DNA of 64,000 nt from positions 11,751 to 75,750 of the forward strand of contig JAEZEH010000077.1 of the NCBI GenBank assembly GCA_023417785.1. The letters are read 5' to 3'. The notes beneath the pieces are model-generated. The model was not told the DNA's origin. It did no database searches and saw only the letters and a list, made by a program, of their open reading frames with translations. Below are positions 17,051 through 25,079 of this stretch, piece by piece. The first letter of the stretch is position 1, and each line of letters begins with the position of its first letter. This DNA is from Bacteroidota bacterium (GTDB lineage: Bacteria > Bacteroidota > Bacteroidia > Cytophagales > Cyclobacteriaceae). A program made the position numbers and the translations under genes.

Positions 17051-20000
17051 TTATTTGCAGTATTGACCAAGTTGAAACCGCGCCTTTGCATCTCCGTGCT
17101 CAACTGCCTTTCTCCAATCGAAACATGCCTTGTCTTTTTTATCCATTTGGTAATAGAAGTTACCTCGTTGCTTATAGAAAGCGGCATTTTTTGGTTCAAG
17201 GCGGATCGCTTCATCCAGGTCTGATATTCCGGCACCGTAGTCGTCGAGTCCGGCTCTGCAGTTTGCTCGGTTGTAATAGGCAAGCGCATCATCAGGATTG
17301 GCAATCAAAACCTGATTGTAATCCAGCAATGCACCTTCAAAATCCTCCAGACCTTCTTTGATAAGCGCCCGGTTAAATTTCGCATCAATATTTGCGGGTT
17401 CGATTTCAAGCGCTTTGTTAAGATCAAGCACGGCAGCCTTCACATTTTCGAGCCCCAAAAGAGCCCGCGCACGGTTGATATACAACGCTGCTGTGTTTTC
17501 ACCGGCCTGGCTTGCGTTGTCAAAGTCGGTAATGGCCTCCTGAAAAGCGTTTTCTTCCAGAAGCATCAAGCCTCTTTTATAGTAAACCTCCTTATTTTTA
17601 AGCCCGGCTGAGATAGCCTTATCATAATACTCACGGGCAAGAACCGCGCGTTTCAAGTTATTATAGTTCTCCGCCATCGCGAGGTACAATCCGCCATCGG
17701 GTTTGGGATATAGTTTTTCGGCATCACGATAGTCTTTTGCAGCCTCCTCAAACTTCTGCATCCCGGCAAAAGTTTCGGCGCGATTTTCGAATGCTTTTGC
17801 ATAATCCGGTTTGCGCTTTATGGCCTCTGAAAAATCCGGTATCGCATCGGCATATTTTTCCTGCCGGAAAAGTGCTTTACCACGGTTGTTGAAAAGCATC
17901 GGGTCTTTCATTTCGAGTTTTATTGCCTGACTGTAGTCCTGCACCGCTTCGTTGAACTTGTCGGACGTGTAGTAAGCATTTCCACGATGAAAGTAAGCAG
18001 AAGCCAATTTTGCGTCGAGGACAATTGCCTGATTGAAATCGCTCAATGCGGCGGTGAACTCTTTTTCCTCGTACTTACATTGACCGCGCATGTCGAATGC
18101 CAGCGCGATCTGCACGCCGCCACGAATGGCCTGATCCAGATCCGGGAAAGCAGTTTTCAGATCCCCGAGATAATACTTTGACGCACCGCGCTTATAGTAC
18201 AGGTCCGCCTCTTTGTCTCCATTGTCGATAGCTTTTGTGAAGTCGGGAATGGCCTTTTCATATTCGTTCAATTCGAATAGCGAATTACCACGCATAACAT
18301 ATGCGCCGTTTTCGCGTGAGCCCCCGGCTATCGCGTTTGTCAGATCGGCTACGCTGCCTTTATAATCGCGAGTGGTATATTTCGATGCACCTGACATAAA
18401 AAGGTCTTCTGCGGTTGCTTCATTTTTTGAAATGATCATGGCGAAGTCACGAATTGCTGCAGGGAAATCATTCAAAGCGTAGTTCGCTGTTGCCCTGTTT
18501 CGAAGCGCCGTAACATAGTCTGACTTTATGCCCAATGCCCGGTCAAAATCTCCGATGGACTCTTTTACGAGTCCGGCCTTAAGTTTTGCTTTACCGCGAT
18601 TGTTGAATACCACCTCATTGTTGAGACCTGCCCCTATTGCCTGGTCATAGACGGAAACAGCGCCGGTAAAATCGGATTTTTTGAAACGGGCGTTACCCAA
18701 CTCAAACAGGATTGTCTGGTTCTTTGACTGCATCTGAAAGGCCGTCTCGAGATAGTCAACGGCATCGTCTTCCTTTTTCAACGCAAGGTATGCCAGGGCC
18801 AGTTGTTCATAAGATGTCAGACCCAGTTTGGTGTGTTGTTTTGCAATCAGCAGATCTGCAATACATTTTTCGAATTGCTGATCCTGAAAAAACATCTTTC
18901 CGCGGGTTTCATATAACTGCACATCCTTTTCACCTTCCTTTTCTGCCCACGTCAGGTATTCAACAGTACGCTTCGAATCGTTCCTCTCTGCTGTAAGCAG
19001 GCCCAGATACAAGAGCGCTTTTCCATTTCGCGCGCCGGTCTGCACCCACTTTTCAAGCGACTCATACGCGAGTTCCTTTTTTCCAGTGAGGTAAGCCGAT
19101 ACACCCAGCATGCGCCACAGTTCCGCATCTACACCTTCATTCGCTTTTGCCTTTTCAAGGTCTTCGATTGTCGCGGCATACTGTTCCATACGGAAGCGTG
19201 CGGTTCCGCGATTGAGATATGCCCTGGTGTAATCGCTCTTTATCTGGATCGCTTTGTCAAAGTCCGTTATAGCACCTTTGAAGTCTTCCAGGTTGAGTTT
19301 TGCTTTCCCGCGATTATTCCATATGATGGCATCCGATCCATCGGCAACAATAGCCTGATCGTAGCGCACAATCGCTTCCTTGAACTGATTATTCAAGAAA
19401 TGGATGTCTCCGAGATTTCTATAGGAATCCGCGTCAGCCTGGCCTGCCGCGATGGCTTGTTCCAGATATTTCTTCGCATTTCCATAGTCTTTCTGGTAGA
19501 ACGATGCATTACCGAGAGCCGCTACTACCTCCTTTTCGCTGGCACCGGTACTTAATGCACGGGTAAGTAGTTCAACTGCCGAAGTGTAAGCCTTTAACTC
19601 GAAATGACACATCCCCGCAGACCGTAATACTTTCTGCTCGGCAGCACCTAACGATATTGCTATTGTAAGATTTTTCAAGGCCTCACTGCAATTATTTTCG
19701 CTGACATGACTCAGACCGAGCATGGTAAACACTTCCTTGTTTTTGATTCCTTTACTAACGGCAGAAGTTAACGCATCGATTGCGCCTTTGTAATTTGACG
19801 TGTTATATCTGGCAATCCCGAGCCGTTCAAAAAATACACTTTCCGTCCGGCCTGACGCGACAAGCTTTTCAAGATCATCAGCCGCAGGTTTCCAGTTACC
19901 AGCCTTGAAATTAGCCTCGGCCCTGTTTTCCATGGCGCGATCATATTCCGGACGGATTTGCAAAGCTTTGCTGTAATCCACGATTGCTCCCGGAACGTCG

Positions 20001-21247
20001 TTGCTATTGTATTTCGCCTTACCACGGTTGTTGTACAATACCGCATCTTCAAGGCCGCCCCCGACTGCTTTGTCATATGCTTTTACTGCTGACGGGAAGT
20101 CATTCGTTTGAAACCGGATGTCAGCAAGTTTCCTGAATACTTCAGCGTCGTTCCAACCCAGGGCAATGGCTTTCTCAAGATCACTGGCGGCATTGGTTAA
20201 ATCGTTAAGTGCAAACGCAGAGCTGCCTTTGTAAAAATATGCTTCGCGGGTGGCAGCGCCTGAGGCAACGGCGCGGCTAAGCGATTCATTGGCTTCTTTG
20301 TGGGCTTCGGCCTTCGACTGACATATACCCAGCTGAAGGAATACATCCTTGTCGGCGATACCCAAGGATACTGCAGCTAAAAGACTCTTAATCGTTGGGG
20401 CGCAATTTCCGATGGCAGCATGACTTAGTCCATGCATGCGGAGAACATGCTTTTCGCGAACACCTTTCGCAATCGCGAGGTCCAGGGCCTCGGCGGATCC
20501 ACGGTAATCGTTCAGAGTAAACTTGCACTGTCCGATCTTCGTCCAGATCTCAGCATCCGTTCTGCCTGAAGCCATCATTTTTTCAAAGTCTTCGATCGCC
20601 CCTTTCCAGTCCTGTAATACAAATCGTGCCTCGGCCCGGTTTTCCGTTGCTCTGATATAATCCGATTTTAATTCAAGAGCCTTGTCGAAGTCCGTAAGGG
20701 CAGACTTGTAATCCCTGAGCATAGTACGGGCCTGGCCCCGGTTGTTGTAGACGATGGCATCTTTGATACCTGCGCTGACGGCCTTATCGTAGTTTGTTAT
20801 GGCGTCCTTGTAATTCTCCATTCGGAACTTGGCGTGCCCGAGATTGGCAAGCGAAAGTGCCGATACGTTAGCCATACTTACGGCCTTTTCGAGATCCGAT
20901 GCAGCACCTTGAAAATCGTCGAGGTAGTACCGGGTATTTCCGCGACTCTCGTATAGTTCGGCTGATGAAACCCGGGCCTTTACTGCCTCATCCAGATCTG
21001 ATTTGGCTTTGTCGTATTGCTTAAGATTGTAAAATGCCACCCCGCGTTTTGCATAGACTTCTTTGTTAGGAAAGCCTGCGTTAATAAGTTCGGTCAATTG
21101 CTGAGATGCTTTGGAATAATCCCCCGATTGAAGGGCTTGCTGGGCACTATTCCACCGGATCTGTAGCAGCGAGTCAATTTGTTGTGAATAACAATGAACC
21201 GAGACCAGTGAAATAAGGAGTAGAACAAAGAAAATGCGTGTATGCAT
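17051..21247 (-). CDS. Giant exported TPR-repeat protein, about 40 repeats
   Basis: A 1398-residue protein with a signal peptide (MHTRIFFVLLLISLVSVHC, then YSQQ) followed by uninterrupted tetratricopeptide repeats to the C-terminus. Each repeat is 34 residues, with the usual Gly/Ala and Tyr/Phe positions (for example YNNRGKAK, DFDKAL). A higher-order unit is visible: the NNRG module recurs at residues 167, 405, 643, 881 and 1119, exactly 238 residues (seven repeats) apart. TPR arrays form superhelices with roughly seven to eight repeats per turn, so equivalent surfaces would align along one face. No enzymatic domain is present; a periplasmic or outer-membrane scaffold is the natural reading. 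A -7 box lies at 21268-21275. The family beyond TPR is not recognised. Confidence 0.88.
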   Translation of the reverse strand: MHTRIFFVLLLISLVSVHCYSQQIDSLLQIRWNSAQQALQSGDYSKASQQLTELINAGFPNKEVYAKRGVAFYNLKQYDKAKSDLDEAVKARVSSAELYESRGNTRYYLDDFQGAASDLEKAVSMANVSALSLANLGHAKFRMENYKDAITNYDKAVSAGIKDAIVYNNRGQARTMLRDYKSALTDFDKALELKSDYIRATENRAEARFVLQDWKGAIEDFEKMMASGRTDAEIWTKIGQCKFTLNDYRGSAEALDLAIAKGVREKHVLRMHGLSHAAIGNCAPTIKSLLAAVSLGIADKDVFLQLGICQSKAEAHKEANESLSRAVASGAATREAYFYKGSSAFALNDLTNAASDLEKAIALGWNDAEVFRKLADIRFQTNDFPSAVKAYDKAVGGGLEDAVLYNNRGKAKYNSNDVPGAIVDYSKALQIRPEYDRAMENRAEANFKAGNWKPAADDLEKLVASGRTESVFFERLGIARYNTSNYKGAIDALTSAVSKGIKNKEVFTMLGLSHVSENNCSEALKNLTIAISLGAAEQKVLRSAGMCHFELKAYTSAVELLTRALSTGASEKEVVAALGNASFYQKDYGNAKKYLEQAIAAGQADADSYRNLGDIHFLNNQFKEAIVRYDQAIVADGSDAIIWNNRGKAKLNLEDFKGAITDFDKAIQIKSDYTRAYLNRGTARFRMEQYAATIEDLEKAKANEGVDAELWRMLGVSAYLTGKKELAYESLEKWVQTGARNGKALLYLGLLTAERNDSKRTVEYLTWAEKEGEKDVQLYETRGKMFFQDQQFEKCIADLLIAKQHTKLGLTSYEQLALAYLALKKEDDAVDYLETAFQMQSKNQTILFELGNARFKKSDFTGAVSVYDQAIGAGLNNEVVFNNRGKAKLKAGLVKESIGDFDRALGIKSDYVTALRNRATANYALNDFPAAIRDFAMIISKNEATAEDLFMSGASKYTTRDYKGSVADLTNAIAGGSRENGAYVMRGNSLFELNEYEKAIPDFTKAIDNGDKEADLYYKRGASKYYLGDLKTAFPDLDQAIRGGVQIALAFDMRGQCKYEEKEFTAALSDFNQAIVLDAKLASAYFHRGNAYYTSDKFNEAVQDYSQAIKLEMKDPMLFNNRGKALFRQEKYADAIPDFSEAIKRKPDYAKAFENRAETFAGMQKFEEAAKDYRDAEKLYPKPDGGLYLAMAENYNNLKRAVLAREYYDKAISAGLKNKEVYYKRGLMLLEENAFQEAITDFDNASQAGENTAALYINRARALLGLENVKAAVLDLNKALEIEPANIDAKFNRALIKEGLEDFEGALLDYNQVLIANPDDALAYYNRANCRAGLDDYGAGISDLDEAIRLEPKNAAFYKQRGNFYYQMDKKDKACFDWRKAVEHGDAKARFQLGQYCK

Positions 21248-21267
21248 GGTTAGAAAGGTCAGAAAAG

Positions 21268-21275
21268 CAAAGTTA
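21268..21275 (-). promoter_or_regulatory. Bacteroidota -7 box (TAacTTTG) for the TPR gene
   Basis: An exact TAnnTTTG match on the minus strand, 20 bases upstream of the TPR ATG at 21247. A TTG lies 24 bases further upstream, slightly beyond the usual spacing. Confidence 0.5.
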
Positions 21276-21354
21276 TCAAAACGCCTTTGCCTGACGATTC
21301 AATGACCTTCCATATCTTACATGCATATTGACTGAGGTAAAAAACCTCATGTAG

Positions 21355-22131
21355 TTATTTCCTCACAACAAGCAGAAGATCAAGGGCGTCCACCATTTCC
21401 TGAACCACCAGATAATCTTCATGACGTATATCAGACACTAATGCATCATTCCCTTTCTGGAGTTTGTTGCGATTCCATCGGTTGAGCAGCTCATACGGGA
21501 TTCGCAACAAAGAAGCCGGAAGGCGATACTGGAGATTGAGAAAATCCAGTTTCGTGAATTTTTCAACGGACTTCCTATTCTGTTCGTAATATGCCATCAC
21601 CTTGGCATTACCCGAAATTCCTTTCATTTCGACGGATGCGAAAATGGAGGCGGCCAGATCCTGCAATTCATCGGGAAGATATTCTCTGATATGCCATGGA
21701 TTCCGGGTAAGAGACATTTTGCGGTTCGGGGTAGTAACGAGAGCCAGGCCACCAGGCCTCAAAACCCGATTGATCTCCTTCAGAAAAAGGCGGTCATCTT
21801 TGATGTGTTCAATTACTTGAAAACTGATCACCGTATCAAAGGCATTGTCCGGAATTCCATCAAAGGGAGGAATGTTCATACTGCGGAACGACGCTTCAGG
21901 AAACTTTGCCTTCAATTCTTCGATCACAGGGCCAATTTTGTCGATGGCAGTAAAGCTTGCAGACTTTGGAATAATCAGATCCAACCCCCGGCCCTCGCCA
22001 CATCCGACTTCAAGAACGTCACCGTGAACATACTTTTGGGCCACAATGTAAGCCTTGTAGAGACGTTGATGAATAGGATTGTCGGACGGAATGTCTTCGC
22101 TGGTGATTTCGGTTGTGTATATCTTGGCCAT
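21355..22131 (-). CDS. Class I SAM-dependent methyltransferase
   Basis: A 258-residue methyltransferase of the Methyltransf_11/UbiE type. The SAM-binding motif I is VLEVGCGEGRG, followed by the acidic motif II (FTAIDK), then FDTVISFQVIEHI and VLRPGGLALVTTPN, which are typical post-I/III motifs. The C-terminal 90 residues are basic and aromatic, as in methyltransferases acting on lipid- or polysaccharide-linked substrates, but the substrate cannot be named. It is 107 bases upstream of the TPR gene on the same strand; a weak hairpin (TGAGGT/ACCTCA, 21333-21349) sits between them. Confidence 0.85.
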   Translation of the reverse strand: MAKIYTTEITSEDIPSDNPIHQRLYKAYIVAQKYVHGDVLEVGCGEGRGLDLIIPKSASFTAIDKIGPVIEELKAKFPEASFRSMNIPPFDGIPDNAFDTVISFQVIEHIKDDRLFLKEINRVLRPGGLALVTTPNRKMSLTRNPWHIREYLPDELQDLAASIFASVEMKGISGNAKVMAYYEQNRKSVEKFTKLDFLNLQYRLPASLLRIPYELLNRWNRNKLQKGNDALVSDIRHEDYLVVQEMVDALDLLLVVRK

Positions 22132-22235
22132 GGTTGCCGTAAAAATAAGGTGACGCCCCCGATTAAGAAAATCCGAACAAATTAATCCACTAAACCGAAG
22201 GGCTTTGGGAAGGAACTATTTGGATAGTCTTTTCG

Positions 22236-22243
22236 TACTTTTG
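22236..22243 (+). promoter_or_regulatory. Bacteroidota -7 box (TActTTTG) for the GWxTD gene
   Basis: An exact TAnnTTTG match ends 27 bases before the ATG at 22271. Because it lies inside the longer possible reading frame beginning at 22205, it argues for the downstream start. Confidence 0.5.
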
Positions 22244-22270
22244 GAAACCTTGTGTAATTTTCGTCAGCAT

Positions 22271-23431
22271 ATGCGATTACTATTTCTGCTGCTACTTACG
22301 GCTCCTTTTTTCACAACGGCCCAGGCCCTTAGAGATATAAATTACAGTTACCTGTATAATAACACTAACCCGATTACTTTCGAGTTCCAAACCGTTCGGG
22401 ACGCCTCAAACTGGACAACGTCTTTTCAACTGATCCTAACCGACACGACACAAGAAGTCTCCGACTATGAGGTACATTTGGAAACGCGTTCATCGCTTGG
22501 CGAAAAAACAGGCAACCCGATACCACTCGATTCGGGAAGCTCGGGTTCGGTCAGAGATCGAATTTCCGGGCGGGTGTCGACCCCGGTACAACAACAACCC
22601 CTTATACTTGCCGCACGGGTAACCAATCGGGAGATCAACCGGGCCTGGTATTATTTTACTATTCTGGAACCCAATTACCCTGTCAATATCGCGATGACCG
22701 CAAATGGTCAACCGCTGGTACATAAGTATGTGCCGGGGTCGGCTGATCTTTCTTTCGCCGGATCTCAGCGTATCTCGGTGACTTATTACGACGACGTCTT
22801 TCCGCCGGCACCTTTGCCCTTTTCAGAGCAGCTTGGGCGGGTATCAAGAGGAATGAATATCGATTCTTCCTTCCAGGTCGCTCCGGGCGAATCGTTCACT
22901 CTGGAACAACCCGGGCTCTATCTGCTTCAAACGGATACCACCGTTGCGGAGGGGCTTGCGTTCCGGGTTGATGGTGACTATCCGCGATATCGCAGGGTTG
23001 AAAATCTCGCTGACCCGCTAATCTATATTTGTACGAAACAGGAGTTTAGCCGGATTAAACAGGCTCGTGGCGATAAACGAGCATTCGATCGGGTGATTCT
23101 TAGCATTACGAAAGACGCAGAGCGCGCCAAAACGCTCATGCGAAACTACTTCCGCCGCGTTGAGCAGGCTAACACGTATTTCTCTTCATACAAGGAGGGC
23201 TGGAAAACGGATCGCGGAATGATATTGATCATATTCGGACAACCATCTGAAGTTTACCGTCTCGGGGACCGCGAAATATGGAATTATAAGAATGAATCGT
23301 ATAAGCTTTCCCTGGAATTTGTAAAGTCGCCGTCTCTCTTTGATCCTGACAATTATGTTCTTATCAGAAGCAAAAAGTATGAGCAAGCCTGGTACGAGGT
23401 AGTAGACCTGTGGCGAAACTCCCGCTATTAA
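22271..23431 (+). CDS. GWxTD domain-containing exported protein
   Basis: A 386-residue protein of the GWxTD-domain family, widespread in Bacteroidota and of unclear function. The ATG at 22271 is chosen because it begins the signal peptide (MRLLFLLLLTAPFFTTAQA) and follows a -7 box; an upstream ATG at 22205 would place 22 non-signal residues in front. The first 230 residues read as beta-sandwich-like segments. The C-terminal GWxTD domain shows the name-giving motif as GWKTDRGMILIIFGQPSEVY, followed by the WNYKN and LSLEF elements. rsmI starts 15 bases after its stop, suggesting co-transcription. Confidence 0.88.
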   Translation: MRLLFLLLLTAPFFTTAQALRDINYSYLYNNTNPITFEFQTVRDASNWTTSFQLILTDTTQEVSDYEVHLETRSSLGEKTGNPIPLDSGSSGSVRDRISGRVSTPVQQQPLILAARVTNREINRAWYYFTILEPNYPVNIAMTANGQPLVHKYVPGSADLSFAGSQRISVTYYDDVFPPAPLPFSEQLGRVSRGMNIDSSFQVAPGESFTLEQPGLYLLQTDTTVAEGLAFRVDGDYPRYRRVENLADPLIYICTKQEFSRIKQARGDKRAFDRVILSITKDAERAKTLMRNYFRRVEQANTYFSSYKEGWKTDRGMILIIFGQPSEVYRLGDREIWNYKNESYKLSLEFVKSPSLFDPDNYVLIRSKKYEQAWYEVVDLWRNSRY

Positions 23432-23446
23432 TTTTGCTTTCAATCG

Positions 23447-24169
23447 ATGGCGACTCTTCCAAACCTTTTTATAGTCCCTACACCTATCGGCAACCTGGGA
23501 GATATTACACTTCGCGCACTGGAGACGCTGAAAACAGTAGACGTGATTCTGGCTGAGGATACGCGCACGTCGGGATTTCTGCTGAAGCACTACCAGATAG
23601 ATAAGCCGTTACAAAGCTTTCACAACTTCAATGAGCATCGTATTCTTGAAAAGATGGTTGCACGCATGGAAGCCGGTGAACGCATGGCATTGGTAAGCGA
23701 TGCCGGCACGCCTGGAATCTCTGATCCTGGTTTCCTTATAATTCGGGCCGCACTTCAGGCAGGCCTGTCGGTAGAGTGTCTCCCCGGCGCGACGGCATTC
23801 GTACCCGCTTTGGTAAAATCCGGATTGCCATGTAACCGATTCACATTTGAAGGATTTCTTCCTCATAAAAAAGGTCGACAAACAGCCATACGAAATCTCG
23901 TCGATGAAAAAAGAACAATGATCTTCTATGAATCACCCTATCGTCTGGTGAAAACCCTCGAACAGTTCAAGGAGCAATTCGGAAGTGAAAGACTGGCTTC
24001 GGTATCAAGGGAGCTTACGAAGAAGTTCGAGGAGACGGTTAACGGAACGCTGCAAGAACTACTTGCCCATTTCTCCAGCAAGGACGTGAAGGGTGAGATC
24101 GTAATCGTGGTTGCCGGGAAAGATTATGCCTTGAATGAAGGTGACCCTACGCCGGATGAAACCGAATAA
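23447..24169 (+). CDS. rsmI: 16S rRNA (cytidine-1402-2'-O)-methyltransferase
   Basis: Methylates the 2'-hydroxyl of C1402 in the 16S rRNA decoding centre. Tetrapyrrole-methylase fold with characteristic motifs: FIVPTPIGNLGDITLRA at the N-terminus, AEDTRTSGFLLKHY, ALVSDAGTPGISDPGF (the SAM-binding loop), PGATAFVPALVKSGLP, and FYESPYRLVKTL. The 240-residue length is normal. It lies 15 bases after the GWxTD gene and 65 bases before suhB. Confidence 0.97.
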   Translation: MATLPNLFIVPTPIGNLGDITLRALETLKTVDVILAEDTRTSGFLLKHYQIDKPLQSFHNFNEHRILEKMVARMEAGERMALVSDAGTPGISDPGFLIIRAALQAGLSVECLPGATAFVPALVKSGLPCNRFTFEGFLPHKKGRQTAIRNLVDEKRTMIFYESPYRLVKTLEQFKEQFGSERLASVSRELTKKFEETVNGTLQELLAHFSSKDVKGEIVIVVAGKDYALNEGDPTPDETE

Positions 24170-24234
24170 ACTATTGGTTTTTATGGTATTCCGGATTACA
24201 TTCAAAATCTTTAACAAATCTCAATGAGAAGACA

Positions 24235-25032
24235 ATGGATTATCAGCTAATCAGGAACGAGGTTATCAGGATTTGTGAACACGTGGGTGAATTCATCCGA
24301 AAAGAAGCTGAGGTTTTCGACCATTCTCGGATCGAACAGAAAACATCGTTCAATAATCTTGTGTCGTACGTCGATAAGGAAGCTGAAAAAATGCTCGTCT
24401 CTTCACTAAAGAAAATTGTTCCGGAAGCCGGGTTCATTACCGAAGAAGGAACCGTCGAGCAAGGCGCGCAGGTCGATTATCATTGGGTGATCGATCCGCT
24501 GGACGGAACTACCAACTATCTCCATGGTATGCCGGTATACGCCATTAGCGTGGCGCTGACTTTCAGGAACGAACCAGTTGTCGGAGTGATTTATCACATT
24601 GTTACACGCGAAACTTTCCATGCCGTTACCGGTGATAACGCCTATTGTAATAATAGACGCATTCAGGTTTCGGACGTTCCTATAATCAGTGAAAGCCTGC
24701 TGGCAACAGGGTTCCCTTATCACCAAAATGAAAAAGCCTCAGCCTATCTGGATATCATAAAGCTGTTTCTTGAAAAAACCCATGGAATTCGTCGGCTAGG
24801 CAGCGCTGCGATTGATCTGGCTTACGTCGCCTGCGGGAGGCTTGAAGGGTTTTTCGAATATAATTTAAACCCGTGGGACGTTGCCGCTGGCATCCTGATC
24901 GTAAGACAGGCCGGTGGAGCTGTAAGCGACTTCAAGGGAGGCAACAATATGTTGCACGGAAAAGAATTATGCGCAACCAACGGCAAGATTCAAAAAGAAA
25001 TGCTCGCCGTGATCGAACAGCATTGGAAATAA
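24235..25032 (+). CDS. suhB: Inositol monophosphatase family protein (SuhB-like)
   Basis: Mg-dependent, Li-sensitive-type phosphomonoesterase fold. The metal-binding signatures are complete: EEGT, then WVIDPLDGTTNYLHGMP (the IMP family motif 1) and NPWDVAAGILIVRQAGG (motif 2). The 265-residue length is typical. Likely substrates are inositol-1-phosphate or related sugar phosphates; SuhB also acts in rRNA maturation in Escherichia coli, a role that cannot be inferred here. It is on the plus strand between rsmI and the M16 peptidase with no clear promoter of its own. Confidence 0.93.
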   Translation: MDYQLIRNEVIRICEHVGEFIRKEAEVFDHSRIEQKTSFNNLVSYVDKEAEKMLVSSLKKIVPEAGFITEEGTVEQGAQVDYHWVIDPLDGTTNYLHGMPVYAISVALTFRNEPVVGVIYHIVTRETFHAVTGDNAYCNNRRIQVSDVPIISESLLATGFPYHQNEKASAYLDIIKLFLEKTHGIRRLGSAAIDLAYVACGRLEGFFEYNLNPWDVAAGILIVRQAGGAVSDFKGGNNMLHGKELCATNGKIQKEMLAVIEQHWK

Positions 25033-25079
25033 ACTTATACCAAACTAAACATACGTTTTAATCACCTAGATCCTCCGTT

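Noticed and set aside
17051..21247. TPR gene repeats as a CRISPR or DNA-level repeat array
   Set aside because: The regularity is at protein level in 34-residue units; the DNA copies have diverged and are coding.
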